From the NCBI RefSeq assembly GCF_004298475.1, contig NZ_SCRP01000031.1:41280-105279 (forward strand): a stretch of DNA of 64,000 bases, read 5' to 3'. Below the pieces are notes generated by a model. That model was not told the origin of the DNA, did not search any database, and saw nothing but the letters and a program-made list of their open reading frames with translations. A program made the translations under genes and the position numbers. This stretch comes from Paraburkholderia sp. (GTDB taxonomy: Bacteria > Pseudomonadota > Gammaproteobacteria > Burkholderiales > Burkholderiaceae). Positions 34,515-43,091 of this stretch are shown piece by piece (position 1 is the first letter of the stretch; each line of letters begins with the position of its first letter).

Positions 34515-36010
34515 ACGCCCTTCAAGCGGGCGAATCGGCCACGCACACGCACACCCGCGAGGCGCCGTCGCCGCTCGCCGCGCGCCTCGTGCCCTACGGC
34601 TTCGCGAAGAGCGGGCAGATCCTCATCGCCCAGCAACATGCGGACGGCCTCGAAGTGTGGATCGGCGAGCGCACGGCCCGTGCCGCAATCGCCGAGGTCG
34701 CGCGCAATTTCGGCGCGCTTCGCTTCGTGCGTCTGCCTGCCGACGACCTCACTCATGCGATCAACCAGGCCTACGCGCGCCAGGACGGCAGCGCGGCGCA
34801 GGTGGTCGGCGAGGTGGAAGGCGAAGTCGATCTGTCGCGTCTGATGCAGGACATTCCCGAGGTGGAGGATCTGCTGGAGTCGGAAGACGACGCGCCGATC
34901 ATCCGCATGATCAACGCGCTGCTCACGCAGGCCGCGCGCGAGCAGGCGTCCGATATTCACATCGAGCCGTTCGAGCATGCGTGCGTCGTGCGCTTTCGCG
35001 TCGACGGCACGCTGCGCGACGTCGTACGCCCGAAGAAGGCGCTGCATGGCGCGCTGATCTCGCGCATCAAGATCATGGCGCAGCTCGACATCGCCGAAAA
35101 ACGTCTGCCGCAGGACGGCCGCATTACGCTGCGCGTGGGCGGTCGGCCCGTGGACGTGCGGGTTTCGACGCTGCCGACCGGTCACGGCGAGCGCGCGGTG
35201 TTGCGTCTGCTCGAAAAGGACGCGCAGCGGCTGAATCTCGAAGCGCTCGGCATGGCAGGGGACACACTGAAGCAGTTCGATGAATTGATCGCGAAGCCGC
35301 ACGGCATCGTGCTCGTTACGGGGCCGACGGGCTCGGGCAAGACGACCACGCTTTACGCGTCGATGTCGCGGCTCGAAACGGCGACCACGAACATCATGAC
35401 CGTCGAGGATCCGATCGAGTACGACCTCGCGGGGATCGGCCAGACCCAGGTGAACGAGCGCATCGGCATGACGTTCGCGCGTGCGCTGCGCTCGATCCTG
35501 CGCCAGGATCCGGACATCATCATGATCGGCGAAATACGCGATCTGGAAACCGCGCAGATCGCCGTGCAGGCGTCGCTGACCGGCCACCTCGTGCTCGCGA
35601 CGCTGCACACGAACGACGCCGCCTCCGCCGTCACGCGTCTCACCGACATGGGGGTCGAGCCGTATCTGCTCGCTTCGTCGCTGCTCGGCGTGCTGGCGCA
35701 GCGGCTCGTGCGGCAGCTCTGCCCCGCGTGCCGGCAAATGCGCGCCGAAACGGAGGGTGGCCAGCGCTGGCATCCGGTGGGGTGCGAGCGCTGTCGCCAG
35801 TCGGGCTACGCGGGGCGGCGCGGCGTGTACGAACTGCTGCCCATCGATGAGCCGATCCGCGCGCTCATCCATCGCCAGGCCGCCGACGCCGAGATTCTCA
35901 CCGCCGCTCGCGCACAAGGCATGCGCACGCTGCGCGAGGACGCCGCGCGCTATCTCGACGCGGGCACGACTTCGCTCGAAGAAGTGCTGCGCGTCACGGG
36001 TGGCGCATGA
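34511..36010 (+). CDS. gspE: GspE, type II secretion ATPase
   Basis: A 499-residue AAA-type secretion ATPase. The Walker A motif GPTGSGKT is at 271-278, the Asp box around 297-303 (TVEDPIEY), Walker B DIIMIGEIRD at 335-344 and the His box in ATLHTNDAA. A zinc-binding insert has Cys404, Cys407, Cys425 and Cys428. The N-terminal domain would contact GspL. GTG 34511 overlaps the gspD stop codon. It powers pseudopilus assembly from the cytoplasm. Confidence 0.97.
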   Translation: MNALQAGESATHTHTREAPSPLAARLVPYGFAKSGQILIAQQHADGLEVWIGERTARAAIAEVARNFGALRFVRLPADDLTHAINQAYARQDGSAAQVVGEVEGEVDLSRLMQDIPEVEDLLESEDDAPIIRMINALLTQAAREQASDIHIEPFEHACVVRFRVDGTLRDVVRPKKALHGALISRIKIMAQLDIAEKRLPQDGRITLRVGGRPVDVRVSTLPTGHGERAVLRLLEKDAQRLNLEALGMAGDTLKQFDELIAKPHGIVLVTGPTGSGKTTTLYASMSRLETATTNIMTVEDPIEYDLAGIGQTQVNERIGMTFARALRSILRQDPDIIMIGEIRDLETAQIAVQASLTGHLVLATLHTNDAASAVTRLTDMGVEPYLLASSLLGVLAQRLVRQLCPACRQMRAETEGGQRWHPVGCERCRQSGYAGRRGVYELLPIDEPIRALIHRQAADAEILTAARAQGMRTLREDAARYLDAGTTSLEEVLRVTGGA

Positions 36011-36042
36011 TGGACTGCAAATAAGCCGGGCCGCCAACAACG

Positions 36043-37260
36043 ATGCCAGCATTCCGTTTTGAAGCAATCGACGCGGCGGGCAAGCCGCAAAAGGGCGTCC
36101 TCGAAGCCGACAGCGCACGCGGCGCACGCACGCAATTGCGCGGCCAGGGGCTCACGCCGCTCGTCGTCGAACCGGCCGCAAGCCGCACGCGCGGCGCACG
36201 CGACGCGCGGCTCGCGCTCGGGCGGCGTCTGTCGCAGCGGGAGCAGGCGATTCTCACGCGCCAGCTTGCGAGCCTGCTGGTTGCGGGTTTGCCGCTGGGC
36301 GAGGCGCTCGCGGTGCTTACCGAACAGGCGGAGCGCGACTACATTCGCGAGTTGATGGCGGCGATCCGCGCCGAGGTGTTGGGCGGCCATTCGTTTGCGA
36401 ACGCGCTCGCGCAACATCCGCGCGATTTTCCGGACATCTATCGCGCGCTCGTCGCCGCGGGCGAGCATACCGGCAAGCTCGGCATCGTGCTTGCGCGGCT
36501 TGCCGATTACATCGAGCAGCGTAACGCGCTCAAGCAGAAGATCGTGCTGGCGTTCACGTACCCGGCGATTGTCACGATCATCGCGTTCGCCATCGTCACG
36601 TTCCTGCTGAGCTACGTGGTGCCGCAGGTCGTCAACGTGTTCGCGAGCACCAAGCAGGCATTGCCGCTGCTCACCGTCGTGATGATGGCGCTCTCGGGGT
36701 TTGTGCGGCAGTGGTGGTGGGTCGTGCTCGTCGCTGCGGCGCTTGCTGCGTGGATCGTGCGCGCAATCCTGCGGCAGCCGGCCGCGCGCCTGGCGTTCGA
36801 CGGCTGGCTCCTTGGCGCGCCGCTCGCGGGCAAGCTCGTGCGCGGCTACAACACGGTGCGCTTCGCGAGCACGCTCGGCATCCTGAGCGCCGCGGGCGTG
36901 CCGATCCTGCGCGCCTTGCAGGCGGCGGGCGAGACGCTGTCGAACAAGGCGATGCGCGCCAACGTCGACGAGGCGATCGTGCGCGTGCGCGAAGGCACGT
37001 CGCTCTCGCGCGCATTGGGCAATACGAAGACGTTTCCGCCGGTGCTCGTCCACCTGATCCGTTCGGGCGAGGCGACCGGCGACGTAACGACGATGCTGGA
37101 CCGCGCAGCCGAAGGCGAAGCGCGGGAGCTTGAGCGCCGCACGATGTTTCTCACGAGCCTGCTCGAACCCCTGTTGATTCTGGCGATGGGCGGCGTGGTG
37201 CTCGTGATCGTGCTGGCTGTGATGCTGCCGATCATCGAGTTGAACAACTTCGTGCGGTAG
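36043..37260 (+). CDS. gspF: GspF, type II secretion inner-membrane platform protein
   Basis: A 405-residue protein with two repeated cytoplasmic helical domains, each containing a LASLLVAGLPLGEALAVL-type motif (second copy ASTLGILSAAGVPILRAL), and three transmembrane helices near 170-195, 220-240 and 375-400. The start MPAFRFEAIDAAGK is the usual one. It is the core membrane platform on which GspE acts. It lies 32 bp after gspE. Short TCGGTTGCCTTG repeats follow its stop codon (37275-37298). Confidence 0.96.
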   Translation: MPAFRFEAIDAAGKPQKGVLEADSARGARTQLRGQGLTPLVVEPAASRTRGARDARLALGRRLSQREQAILTRQLASLLVAGLPLGEALAVLTEQAERDYIRELMAAIRAEVLGGHSFANALAQHPRDFPDIYRALVAAGEHTGKLGIVLARLADYIEQRNALKQKIVLAFTYPAIVTIIAFAIVTFLLSYVVPQVVNVFASTKQALPLLTVVMMALSGFVRQWWWVVLVAAALAAWIVRAILRQPAARLAFDGWLLGAPLAGKLVRGYNTVRFASTLGILSAAGVPILRALQAAGETLSNKAMRANVDEAIVRVREGTSLSRALGNTKTFPPVLVHLIRSGEATGDVTTMLDRAAEGEARELERRTMFLTSLLEPLLILAMGGVVLVIVLAVMLPIIELNNFVR

Positions 37261-37322
37261 CGGTTGCTGCGTTATCGGTTGCCTTGTCGGTTGCCTTGTC
37301 GGTACCGGCGGCGCGCGGAGCG

Positions 37323-37757
37323 TCAGCGCACGTAGATGGTGGGACCGGCGCTGTTGGCGGGCAGAAAGATTTCCGAGTTCGCGCCGTGGCGGTCGATGAC
37401 GATCGAGCGCGGGCGCACTTCGGCGAGCGTGGTGTCTTGACCGAGCGCGCCGCCCAGCGAGACGGCTTTCGCCGGTTCGCCGTCGGTGCTGACGATGGCT
37501 GCGGCGCCTTGCTCAAGTGCGAGGATGCCGAAGAGGTGGATGTTCTGCGTGATGCGCTTCTGTGGCGTGCCGCCGAACAGCCTGGCGGCTTCGTTGAGCG
37601 ATACCGGGGCCTCGGCGGCGGCCGCTTCGACCGGCCGGGCGCGCGTTGTGGCGAGCGTGACGACCCAGTGAGTCGAGGTGGCGCACAGGACCGCGAAGGC
37701 GGCGAGTGTGAGCAGGCGGCGTGATGTCGGGGCCATGAGTCGATTGATAGTTCGCAT
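37323..37757 (-). CDS. gspC: GspC, type II secretion coupling protein, inverted and short
   Basis: A 144-residue protein with one transmembrane helix at about 15-36 and a periplasmic homology region (LNEAARLFGGTPQKRITQNIHLFGILALEQGAAAIVS) that binds the secretin N0 domain. It stops soon after this domain (IFLPANSAGPTIYVR), so there is no PDZ or coiled-coil C-terminus. It is read against the other gsp genes, convergent with gspF and divergent from gspG by 82 bp, which is the known order in Burkholderia. ATG 37757 is used; ATG 37736 is possible. Confidence 0.9.
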   Translation of the reverse strand: MRTINRLMAPTSRRLLTLAAFAVLCATSTHWVVTLATTRARPVEAAAAEAPVSLNEAARLFGGTPQKRITQNIHLFGILALEQGAAAIVSTDGEPAKAVSLGGALGQDTTLAEVRPRSIVIDRHGANSEIFLPANSAGPTIYVR

Positions 37758-37839
37758 GACCTGGAGTATAGCGCCGTAAATTGAGTCGCAATAACCGCGA
37801 TGAAACAGTCAACACCAGTAGTTTCAGGAGTCCGATTCG

Positions 37840-38310
37840 ATGAACGTTTTACATACTGCACGTTTGCGCACAGCATCGGCGCGAGGTCACAAGCGCCGCA
37901 GCCGAGGATTCACGCTGATCGAAATCATGGTCGTGATTACGATTCTGGGCATTCTTGCCGCGTTGATCGTGCCAAAGATCATGAGCCGGCCCGACGACGC
38001 ACGACGTGTCGCCGCGCGCCAGGACATCGGCACGATCATGCAGGCGCTCAAGCTCTACCGACTCGACAATGGCCGCTATCCCACCGGGGAACAGGGCCTT
38101 CAGGCGCTCGTGACGAAACCCTCCACCGACCCCGTGCCCAGCAACTGGAAAGATGGCGGTTACGTCGAACGCCTGCCGAACGATCCGTGGGGCAATGCGT
38201 ACGCGTATCTCAATCCAGGCCTGCACAGCGAGGTTGACGTCTTCAGCTATGGCGCCGACGGCAAGCCCGGAGGCGAAGGCAACAACGCCGACGTCGGATC
38301 CTGGCAATAA
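37840..38310 (+). CDS. gspG: GspG, major pseudopilin
   Basis: A 156-residue pseudopilin. The leader ends at RG and the mature protein begins FTLIEIMVVITILGILAAL with Glu5, the signature recognised by the prepilin peptidase. The C-terminal half has the calcium-loop features NDPWGNAYAYLNPG and DVFSYGADGKPGGEG. CAGGAG stands before ATG 37840. It is the main subunit of the pseudopilus piston. Next to gspH in the same direction. Confidence 0.97.
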   Translation: MNVLHTARLRTASARGHKRRSRGFTLIEIMVVITILGILAALIVPKIMSRPDDARRVAARQDIGTIMQALKLYRLDNGRYPTGEQGLQALVTKPSTDPVPSNWKDGGYVERLPNDPWGNAYAYLNPGLHSEVDVFSYGADGKPGGEGNNADVGSWQ

Positions 38311-38319
38311 GGGCTATCC

Positions 38320-38802
38320 ATGCGCACGCGTTCGATACGGCTCAGGCGCCCGGCGGGCTTTACGCTGCTCGAGATGCTGGTGGTGCTGTTCATTGCGGGT
38401 TTGCTGATTTCGGTCGCGTCGCTGACGGTCTCGCGCAATCCGCGCAGCGATCTGCGTGAGGAGGCCGAGCGCGTGGCGCTGCTGTTCGAATCGGCGGGCG
38501 ACGAGGCCCAGGTGCGCGCAAGGCCCGTTGCGTGGCAGCCCGTTACGGGCGGATTTCGCTTCGATGTGCGCACGGAGGACGGCTGGCGTGCGCTGCGCGA
38601 CGATCTTCTCGGCCCGCGTCAATGGGAAGGCGGCGTGACGGGTGCTGCAATTGCGTATTCCGGCAGCGGCGACGCGACGCACGCGAGTCGTCTCGTGTTC
38701 GGTACCGAAGCCGTGGATGTGCCTGTCGAGGTGACGCTCTTTTCCGCCGCCGGGCGCGTGACGATCGTCGGCACCGGCAGTGGCCGCTTCGAGGTGCGCT
38801 GA
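38320..38802 (+). CDS. gspH: GspH, minor pseudopilin
   Basis: A 160-residue protein with a prepilin leader (RRPAG) and mature start FTLLEMLVVLFIAGLLIS, then a GspH-type beta-rich domain (VAWQPVTGGFRFDV, VPVEVTLFSAAGRVTIVG). It lies 9 bp after gspG and just before gspI. Minor pseudopilins cap and start the pseudopilus. Confidence 0.93.
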   Translation: MRTRSIRLRRPAGFTLLEMLVVLFIAGLLISVASLTVSRNPRSDLREEAERVALLFESAGDEAQVRARPVAWQPVTGGFRFDVRTEDGWRALRDDLLGPRQWEGGVTGAAIAYSGSGDATHASRLVFGTEAVDVPVEVTLFSAAGRVTIVGTGSGRFEVR

Positions 38803-38804
38803 AC

Positions 38805-39245
38805 ATGCCGACCTTCCAACGCTCCTTCGGCGCAGCGCGCATTCAAGGCCACATTCAAGGCCGCATTCGAGACCACATGCAGGGCTTCACGTTGATCGAA
38901 ATGCTTGTCGCGCTGTCGATCATCGCAATCGCGCTTGTTGCGTCGCTGCGCGCCGTGGGCAGTCTTGCCGCGAGCGAGGCGGATCTGCACGAGCGCCTGC
39001 TCGCGGGCTGGAGCGCCGACAACGCACTCGCGCAGCTGCGTCTCGATCACGCGTGGCCCGCGCTCGGCGAGCGGAGCTTCGACTGCTCCCAGGCCGCGCT
39101 GCCGCTCATTTGCACGCAAACGGTGAGCGAGTCGCCCAATCCGGTATTTCGTCGCGTGGAGGTGTCGGTCACGACGCCCGGCCGAACAGGAAATCTTGCA
39201 CAACTCGTTACGGTGCTCGGCAATGAGACGAACCGTTCCCTGTAA
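38805..39245 (+). CDS. gspI: GspI, minor pseudopilin
   Basis: A 146-residue protein. The prepilin motif GFTLIEMLVALSIIAIALVA is preceded by a long 26-residue leader, part of which is coded by three in-frame copies of a 12-bp repeat (RIQG, HIQG, RIRD). The start at ATG 38805, two bases after the gspH stop, is preferred; ATG 38877 would leave only a two-residue leader. The C-terminal domain ends FRRVEVSVTTPGRTGNLAQL. It forms the tip complex with GspJ and GspK. Confidence 0.92.
   Translation: MPTFQRSFGAARIQGHIQGRIRDHMQGFTLIEMLVALSIIAIALVASLRAVGSLAASEADLHERLLAGWSADNALAQLRLDHAWPALGERSFDCSQAALPLICTQTVSESPNPVFRRVEVSVTTPGRTGNLAQLVTVLGNETNRSL
38839..38874 (+). repeat. In-frame 12-bp triplication in the gspI leader
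   Basis: GCATTCAAGGCC, ACATTCAAGGCC and GCATTCGAGACC follow one another without gaps and encode RIQG-HIQG-RIRD in the prepilin leader. Confidence 0.8.
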
Positions 39246-39912
39246 GCGCGCACGCGTCGCACGCGGTAAGCGGGCGTGCGGCTTCACGCTCATCGAGCTG
39301 CTCGTTGCAATCGCCATTCTCGCCGTGGTGGCGATCCTCTCGTGGCGCGGGCTCGACCAGATCATCCGGGGTCGTGAAACGATCACGCGTTCGATGGCCG
39401 ATGAACGCGTGTTCGCGCAGATGTTCGACCAGATGCAGATCGATTGCCGTCGCGCTGCCGACGACGATGAAGCGGGCGTGAGCGCGATCTCGCTCAATGA
39501 GGGTGTTTTGCAGATCGTGCGCACGTTTGCCGTGCCGCCCGGTGCGGCCCCGCGGCTCCAGGTGGTGCGTTATCGCCTGAACGAAGGCCGTGTGGTGCGC
39601 TACGCGTCGCCGCCGCTGGCGAATCGGGGAGAACTGGGGCGCGCGCTTCGCGGCGGCGAGAGCGACGCGTGGAGCGCTTTGCCCATGATGGGCGGCGTCG
39701 ATTCGATCAGCGCCCGGTTCTACGTGCCGAAGATCGGCTGGATCTCGGACATGCAGGACGTGGGCGCGCAACTTGCCGTCAATATCAACAATCTCAAGAT
39801 GCCGTCGCCCGCCCATGCGCCGCTGCCGCGCGCTGTAACGGGGCTGGAGGTGCGCGTGAGCGCTCCGTCGCTTCAGTGGCCCGTTACGCGCGTGTTTCTG
39901 GTGGGGGGATGA
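39223..39912 (+). CDS. gspJ: GspJ, minor pseudopilin
   Basis: A 229-residue pseudopilin from ATG 39223, which overlaps the end of gspI by 23 bp. The leader RRTVPCKRARVARGKRACG is basic, and the mature part begins FTLIELLVAIAILAVVAIL. The C-terminal domain has the GspJ pattern WRGLDQI, RVFAQMFDQMQIDCRRAAD, FYVPKIGWI. A longer frame from 39196 adds nine residues and is possible. Confidence 0.94.
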   Translation: MRRTVPCKRARVARGKRACGFTLIELLVAIAILAVVAILSWRGLDQIIRGRETITRSMADERVFAQMFDQMQIDCRRAADDDEAGVSAISLNEGVLQIVRTFAVPPGAAPRLQVVRYRLNEGRVVRYASPPLANRGELGRALRGGESDAWSALPMMGGVDSISARFYVPKIGWISDMQDVGAQLAVNINNLKMPSPAHAPLPRAVTGLEVRVSAPSLQWPVTRVFLVGG

Positions 39913-41048
39913 CGATGCGTACGCCGAATCTTCACGTCGCGTGTCCCCTGCGGCGTCCCCTGCAGCGGCCCCGCCGCGCCTCGCAGCGCGGCGCCGGGAT
40001 CATCACGGCCATGCTGGTCGTCTCCCTTTCGGCCATCCTCGTTGCGGGCCTGTTATGGCGCCAGCAAGTGCAGTTGCGCCGTATCGAGAATCAGCGGCTC
40101 ATCGCGCAGGCCCAATGGATCTCGCGCGGCGCGCTCGACTGGACGCGGCTCGTGCTGCGCTCGCAAGCCGATACGTCGGCGGCCATCACCTGGCTCGGCG
40201 GCGCGTGGGCCGTGCCGGTCGCGCGGACGCGCCTGTCCGACCTCCTCGGCCAGATCGGCGACGTGCGCGCGCAGCAGGGCGCGGCCACGTATCTCGCCGG
40301 TTCGATCGAGGACGCCCAGGCGCGCCTGAATTTGCGCAACCTCGTGTCGAGCCCCGCGCCCGGTCTGCTCCAGCTCGATCTCAAACAGATCGAGGCGTTC
40401 GCGCGCCTGCTGCAACTGCTCGGCATCAACGGGCAACTGGCGAAGAACACGGCTGTGTATGTGCGCTCGGGGCTGATGCATTCGGCGACGCGCTTTCAGA
40501 CCGACGTGACCTCCGCCGCGCAGCCGCTTCAAGGCGGCGCGGGTGGTGCGGGTGGTGCAGTGAGCGCCTCGACTTTCGCCAGCAACCCGGGACTCGACGA
40601 TGCCGACAGCAACAGCGCAGTCGCGCCGCTCATGATGACGAGCGTCGATGCGCTGCTCGACGTTCCGGGTTTCACGCCGGACGCCGTCGCGAGACTGCGT
40701 CCGTTCGTGACGATCTTGCCGTCCACGACGGCAGTGAACATGAACACAGCGAGCGCGGAAGTGATCGCGGCGACTGTGCCCGGCATGAATCTGTCGAGCG
40801 CGCAGGCGTTCGTGGCGCGACGCCAGCACGTGTTTTTCCGCAATGTGGCCGACGTGCAACTGGCGCTACAGGGTGCAGGCATACCGCAAACGTCGACTGA
40901 TACGAAACAGTGGGACGTCAACACGAGCTATTTCCTCGTTCACTCGCGCGTGGACCACGAGCGCGCCGAGGTGGTCCGCACGACGCTCGTCTGGCGCGAC
41001 CCGCTCACCCATATGACGCGCATCGTGCGCGTGGGCGACGAACCATGA
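39909..41048 (+). CDS. gspK: GspK, tip pseudopilin
   Basis: A 379-residue protein starting at ATG 39909 (overlapping the gspJ stop) or ATG 39915, the latter with GGGGG at better spacing. The N-terminal helix GAGIITAMLVVSLSAILVAG lacks Glu5, as is normal for GspK, which sits at the tip. The large helical domain has the typical SVDALLDVPGFTPDAVARL and LPSTTAVNMNTASAEVIAA motifs. A Gly/Ala-rich loop lies near 225-235. Confidence 0.94.
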   Translation: MTMRTPNLHVACPLRRPLQRPRRASQRGAGIITAMLVVSLSAILVAGLLWRQQVQLRRIENQRLIAQAQWISRGALDWTRLVLRSQADTSAAITWLGGAWAVPVARTRLSDLLGQIGDVRAQQGAATYLAGSIEDAQARLNLRNLVSSPAPGLLQLDLKQIEAFARLLQLLGINGQLAKNTAVYVRSGLMHSATRFQTDVTSAAQPLQGGAGGAGGAVSASTFASNPGLDDADSNSAVAPLMMTSVDALLDVPGFTPDAVARLRPFVTILPSTTAVNMNTASAEVIAATVPGMNLSSAQAFVARRQHVFFRNVADVQLALQGAGIPQTSTDTKQWDVNTSYFLVHSRVDHERAEVVRTTLVWRDPLTHMTRIVRVGDEP

Positions 41049-41082
41049 ATCCGACGCAATCCAATATCGAAGAGAGGTGCGT

Positions 41083-42417
41083 TTGAGCACGCTGATGGTT
41101 TTGATGCCGCCGCGAGATCCGGCGGTGCACTCGCAGGAATGGCAGTTGCCGGAACTGCCGTTCGTGCTGCTCGACAAGGCGGGCAATACGCAACGTACGG
41201 GCCGTGCGGCGCTCGCGCTGCTGCCGCGCGCGTCGTCGACCGTGCTGCTGATCGCCGCGCGCGACCTGCTGATGGTGCAGGTCGCTGTGCCGCCGCTAAA
41301 GGGACCGCGGCTGCGCCAGGCGCTGCCGAACGTCGTCGAGGATCAACTGATCCAGGACCCGCAGACGTGTCATCTTGCACTCGACCCGCAGTCGATGGCC
41401 GATGGCCGGCATACGGTCGCGGCGATCGATCGCGGCTGGTTGCGCTTTCTGGTCGAGGGCTTTTCGGCGGCTGGGCATCGCGCCCTGCGCGCCGTGCCCG
41501 TCGCACGCTGCCTGCCACTGCCCGAAGTGCACACGCCGGAAGCGGCCGTCGAGCCCGTAGTTGAACCTGCTGTCGAGCCCGCAGTTGAACCTGTAATCGA
41601 GCCGGTGATCGCCTGCGTGTTCGGCCACGTCATGTCCACCGCGCCCGCGCTGCTTGCGGGCGACGCGCCCGATCAAGCGCCGTCCGCGCCGGACGCCGCG
41701 CTCGAACTTGCAGTCGTGCGCGGCGTGTCGGAGCAAGGTTTCGCGATCCCTGCCGATGGCGCAGCCGCCACGATTGCGGCGCTGGCCGGCGACGCGCCCG
41801 TCACGCTCTATTCGTTATCGGATCTGCCGGGCGAATCGTCCGCCGCGGTGCTGCCCGGCACGCAAGCGCTCACGCTCGAAGCGATTGCGCGGCGCGCGCT
41901 CGCTTGCCGTTTCGATCTGTGCCAGTTCGAATTCGCCGCGCAGCCGTGGCGTCTCGACCGCGCGACGCTGCGCCGCCTGCGCGTGCCGATCGCGCTCGTG
42001 GCGGCGTCGCTGGCGGTGGCGGTCGTCGGCGCCAATCTTCAATGGCTGATGCTCGCGCGCCAGCGCGACGCCATCGAGGCGCAGATGACCGAAACGCTTC
42101 TTAACGCATTTCCGAAGACCACCGTCGTTCTCGATGCGGCAGGCCAGATGACGCGCGGGTTGCAGCAGTTGCGCACGGCGGCGGGCGAGCCGTCGCCCGA
42201 TGACTTCCTCGCGCTCGCCGACGGTCTCTCACGTTCGCTCGGCCCTGTGCCCGCGAACGCGATCGCCGCACTCGATTATCGCGAGCGCCGCCTCGAAGTG
42301 ACGTTCCAGCCTGGCGTCAATGTCGATACCGGCCTCGCCGGACGGCTTGCGCGCAACGGCCTCGCGGGCACGGCGGACAGCAGCAACGACAAATGGACGA
42401 TCAGGAGCGCATCGTGA
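41083..42417 (+). CDS. gspL: GspL, type II secretion inner-membrane protein
   Basis: A 444-residue protein. TTG 41083 is preferred because GAGAGG lies five bases upstream and gives MSTLMVLMPPRDP; GTG 41077 is an alternative. Residues 1-300 form the actin-like cytoplasmic domain that holds GspE, with an unusual Pro-Val-Glu repeat (VEPVVEPAVEPAVEPV) near 153-170. A transmembrane helix at about 303-325 leads to a periplasmic ferredoxin-like domain (NAIAALDYRERRLEVTFQPG). It overlaps gspM by four bases. Confidence 0.93.
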   Translation: MSTLMVLMPPRDPAVHSQEWQLPELPFVLLDKAGNTQRTGRAALALLPRASSTVLLIAARDLLMVQVAVPPLKGPRLRQALPNVVEDQLIQDPQTCHLALDPQSMADGRHTVAAIDRGWLRFLVEGFSAAGHRALRAVPVARCLPLPEVHTPEAAVEPVVEPAVEPAVEPVIEPVIACVFGHVMSTAPALLAGDAPDQAPSAPDAALELAVVRGVSEQGFAIPADGAAATIAALAGDAPVTLYSLSDLPGESSAAVLPGTQALTLEAIARRALACRFDLCQFEFAAQPWRLDRATLRRLRVPIALVAASLAVAVVGANLQWLMLARQRDAIEAQMTETLLNAFPKTTVVLDAAGQMTRGLQQLRTAAGEPSPDDFLALADGLSRSLGPVPANAIAALDYRERRLEVTFQPGVNVDTGLAGRLARNGLAGTADSSNDKWTIRSAS

Positions 42418-42920
42418 AGGCAACCGTTTTGAGCGGCGCGTGGGCCGGTTTCTGGGAATCGCGCACGGCGCGCGAAAAGGTGCTGCTGACGTGGGGCGGC
42501 GCGGCGCTGGCTGTGGCGATTGGCTGGTCGGTGCTGTGGGCGCCCGCCGCTGACGGCCGCGCGCAGTTGCGCGAGCGTATGCCGCGCTTGCAGCGCGAGC
42601 TTGCGCAGATGACGGCGCAGGCCAACGAGGCGCGCTCGCTCGCGGGCCAGGCGGCAGGCGTAGCGCCGGCCGGTGCGGCGCTCAAGGATGCGATGACGGC
42701 GTCGCTCGGCGAGCACGACCTCCAGGACGCGCAGGTGCGACTGATCGGTACGACGGCGCAGGTGCAGCTTGAGAATGCAGCGTTCGCAGCCGTTACGGCA
42801 TGGCTCAACGACGTACGCAGGCAATTCAAGGTGGAGGTGATCGAGGCGCACGTCATGGCGCAGAAGCCGGATGGCCAGGTCGACCTCAGCGTGTTGCTGC
42901 AACCGGCGAACGTGCAGTGA
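42414..42920 (+). CDS. gspM: GspM, type II secretion inner-membrane protein
   Basis: A 168-residue protein from GTG 42414, chosen because AGGAG stands six bases upstream and the GTGA overlap with gspL is typical; ATG 42393 has no ribosome-binding site. One transmembrane helix at about 27-47 (GGAALAVAIGWSVLWAP) is followed by a coiled coil and a periplasmic domain ending FKVEVIEAHVMAQKPDGQVD. It dimerises and stabilises GspL. Confidence 0.92.
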   Translation: MKATVLSGAWAGFWESRTAREKVLLTWGGAALAVAIGWSVLWAPAADGRAQLRERMPRLQRELAQMTAQANEARSLAGQAAGVAPAGAALKDAMTASLGEHDLQDAQVRLIGTTAQVQLENAAFAAVTAWLNDVRRQFKVEVIEAHVMAQKPDGQVDLSVLLQPANVQ

Positions 42921-42931
42921 GTGCAATCGGG

Positions 42932-43078
42932 CTTTGCATGGGACCCGGGTAAGCGCTAAAGCGCTAACTCTGGTCGACAGCTTTGCATGGGACCAGAGTA
43001 AGCGCTAAAGCGCCAACTCTGGTCGACAGCTTTGCATGGGACCAGAGTAAGCGCTGAAGCGCCAACTCTGGTCGACAG
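42932..43078. repeat. Three-copy 49-bp hairpin repeat between gspM and gspN
   Basis: Three head-to-tail units of exactly 49 bp (42932-42980, 42981-43029, 43030-43078), starting CTTTGCATGG and ending GGTCGACAG, differ at only a few positions. Inside each, ACCAGAGT pairs with ACTCTGGT (imperfect in unit one, which has ACCCGGGT) around an inner GCGCT-AA-AGCGC stem. Each unit also holds a tiny ATG...TAA frame (MGPE or MGPG). It ends 13 bp before gspN. It resembles a repetitive extragenic palindromic array. Confidence 0.9.
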
Positions 43079-43091
43079 GAGATATCAACGT

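Noticed and set aside
42937-43050. Three MGPE/MGPG mini-frames in the 49-bp repeats as genes
   Set aside because: Four codons each without ribosome-binding sites; most likely chance within the repeat.
42932-43078. CRISPR array
   Set aside because: The units are contiguous with no variable spacers, so this is a simple tandem repeat.
43032-43091. N-terminal extension of GspN through the third 49-bp repeat
   Set aside because: The extension is coded by the repeat, and the ATG at 43092 has a proper ribosome-binding site and gives the normal GspN N-terminus.
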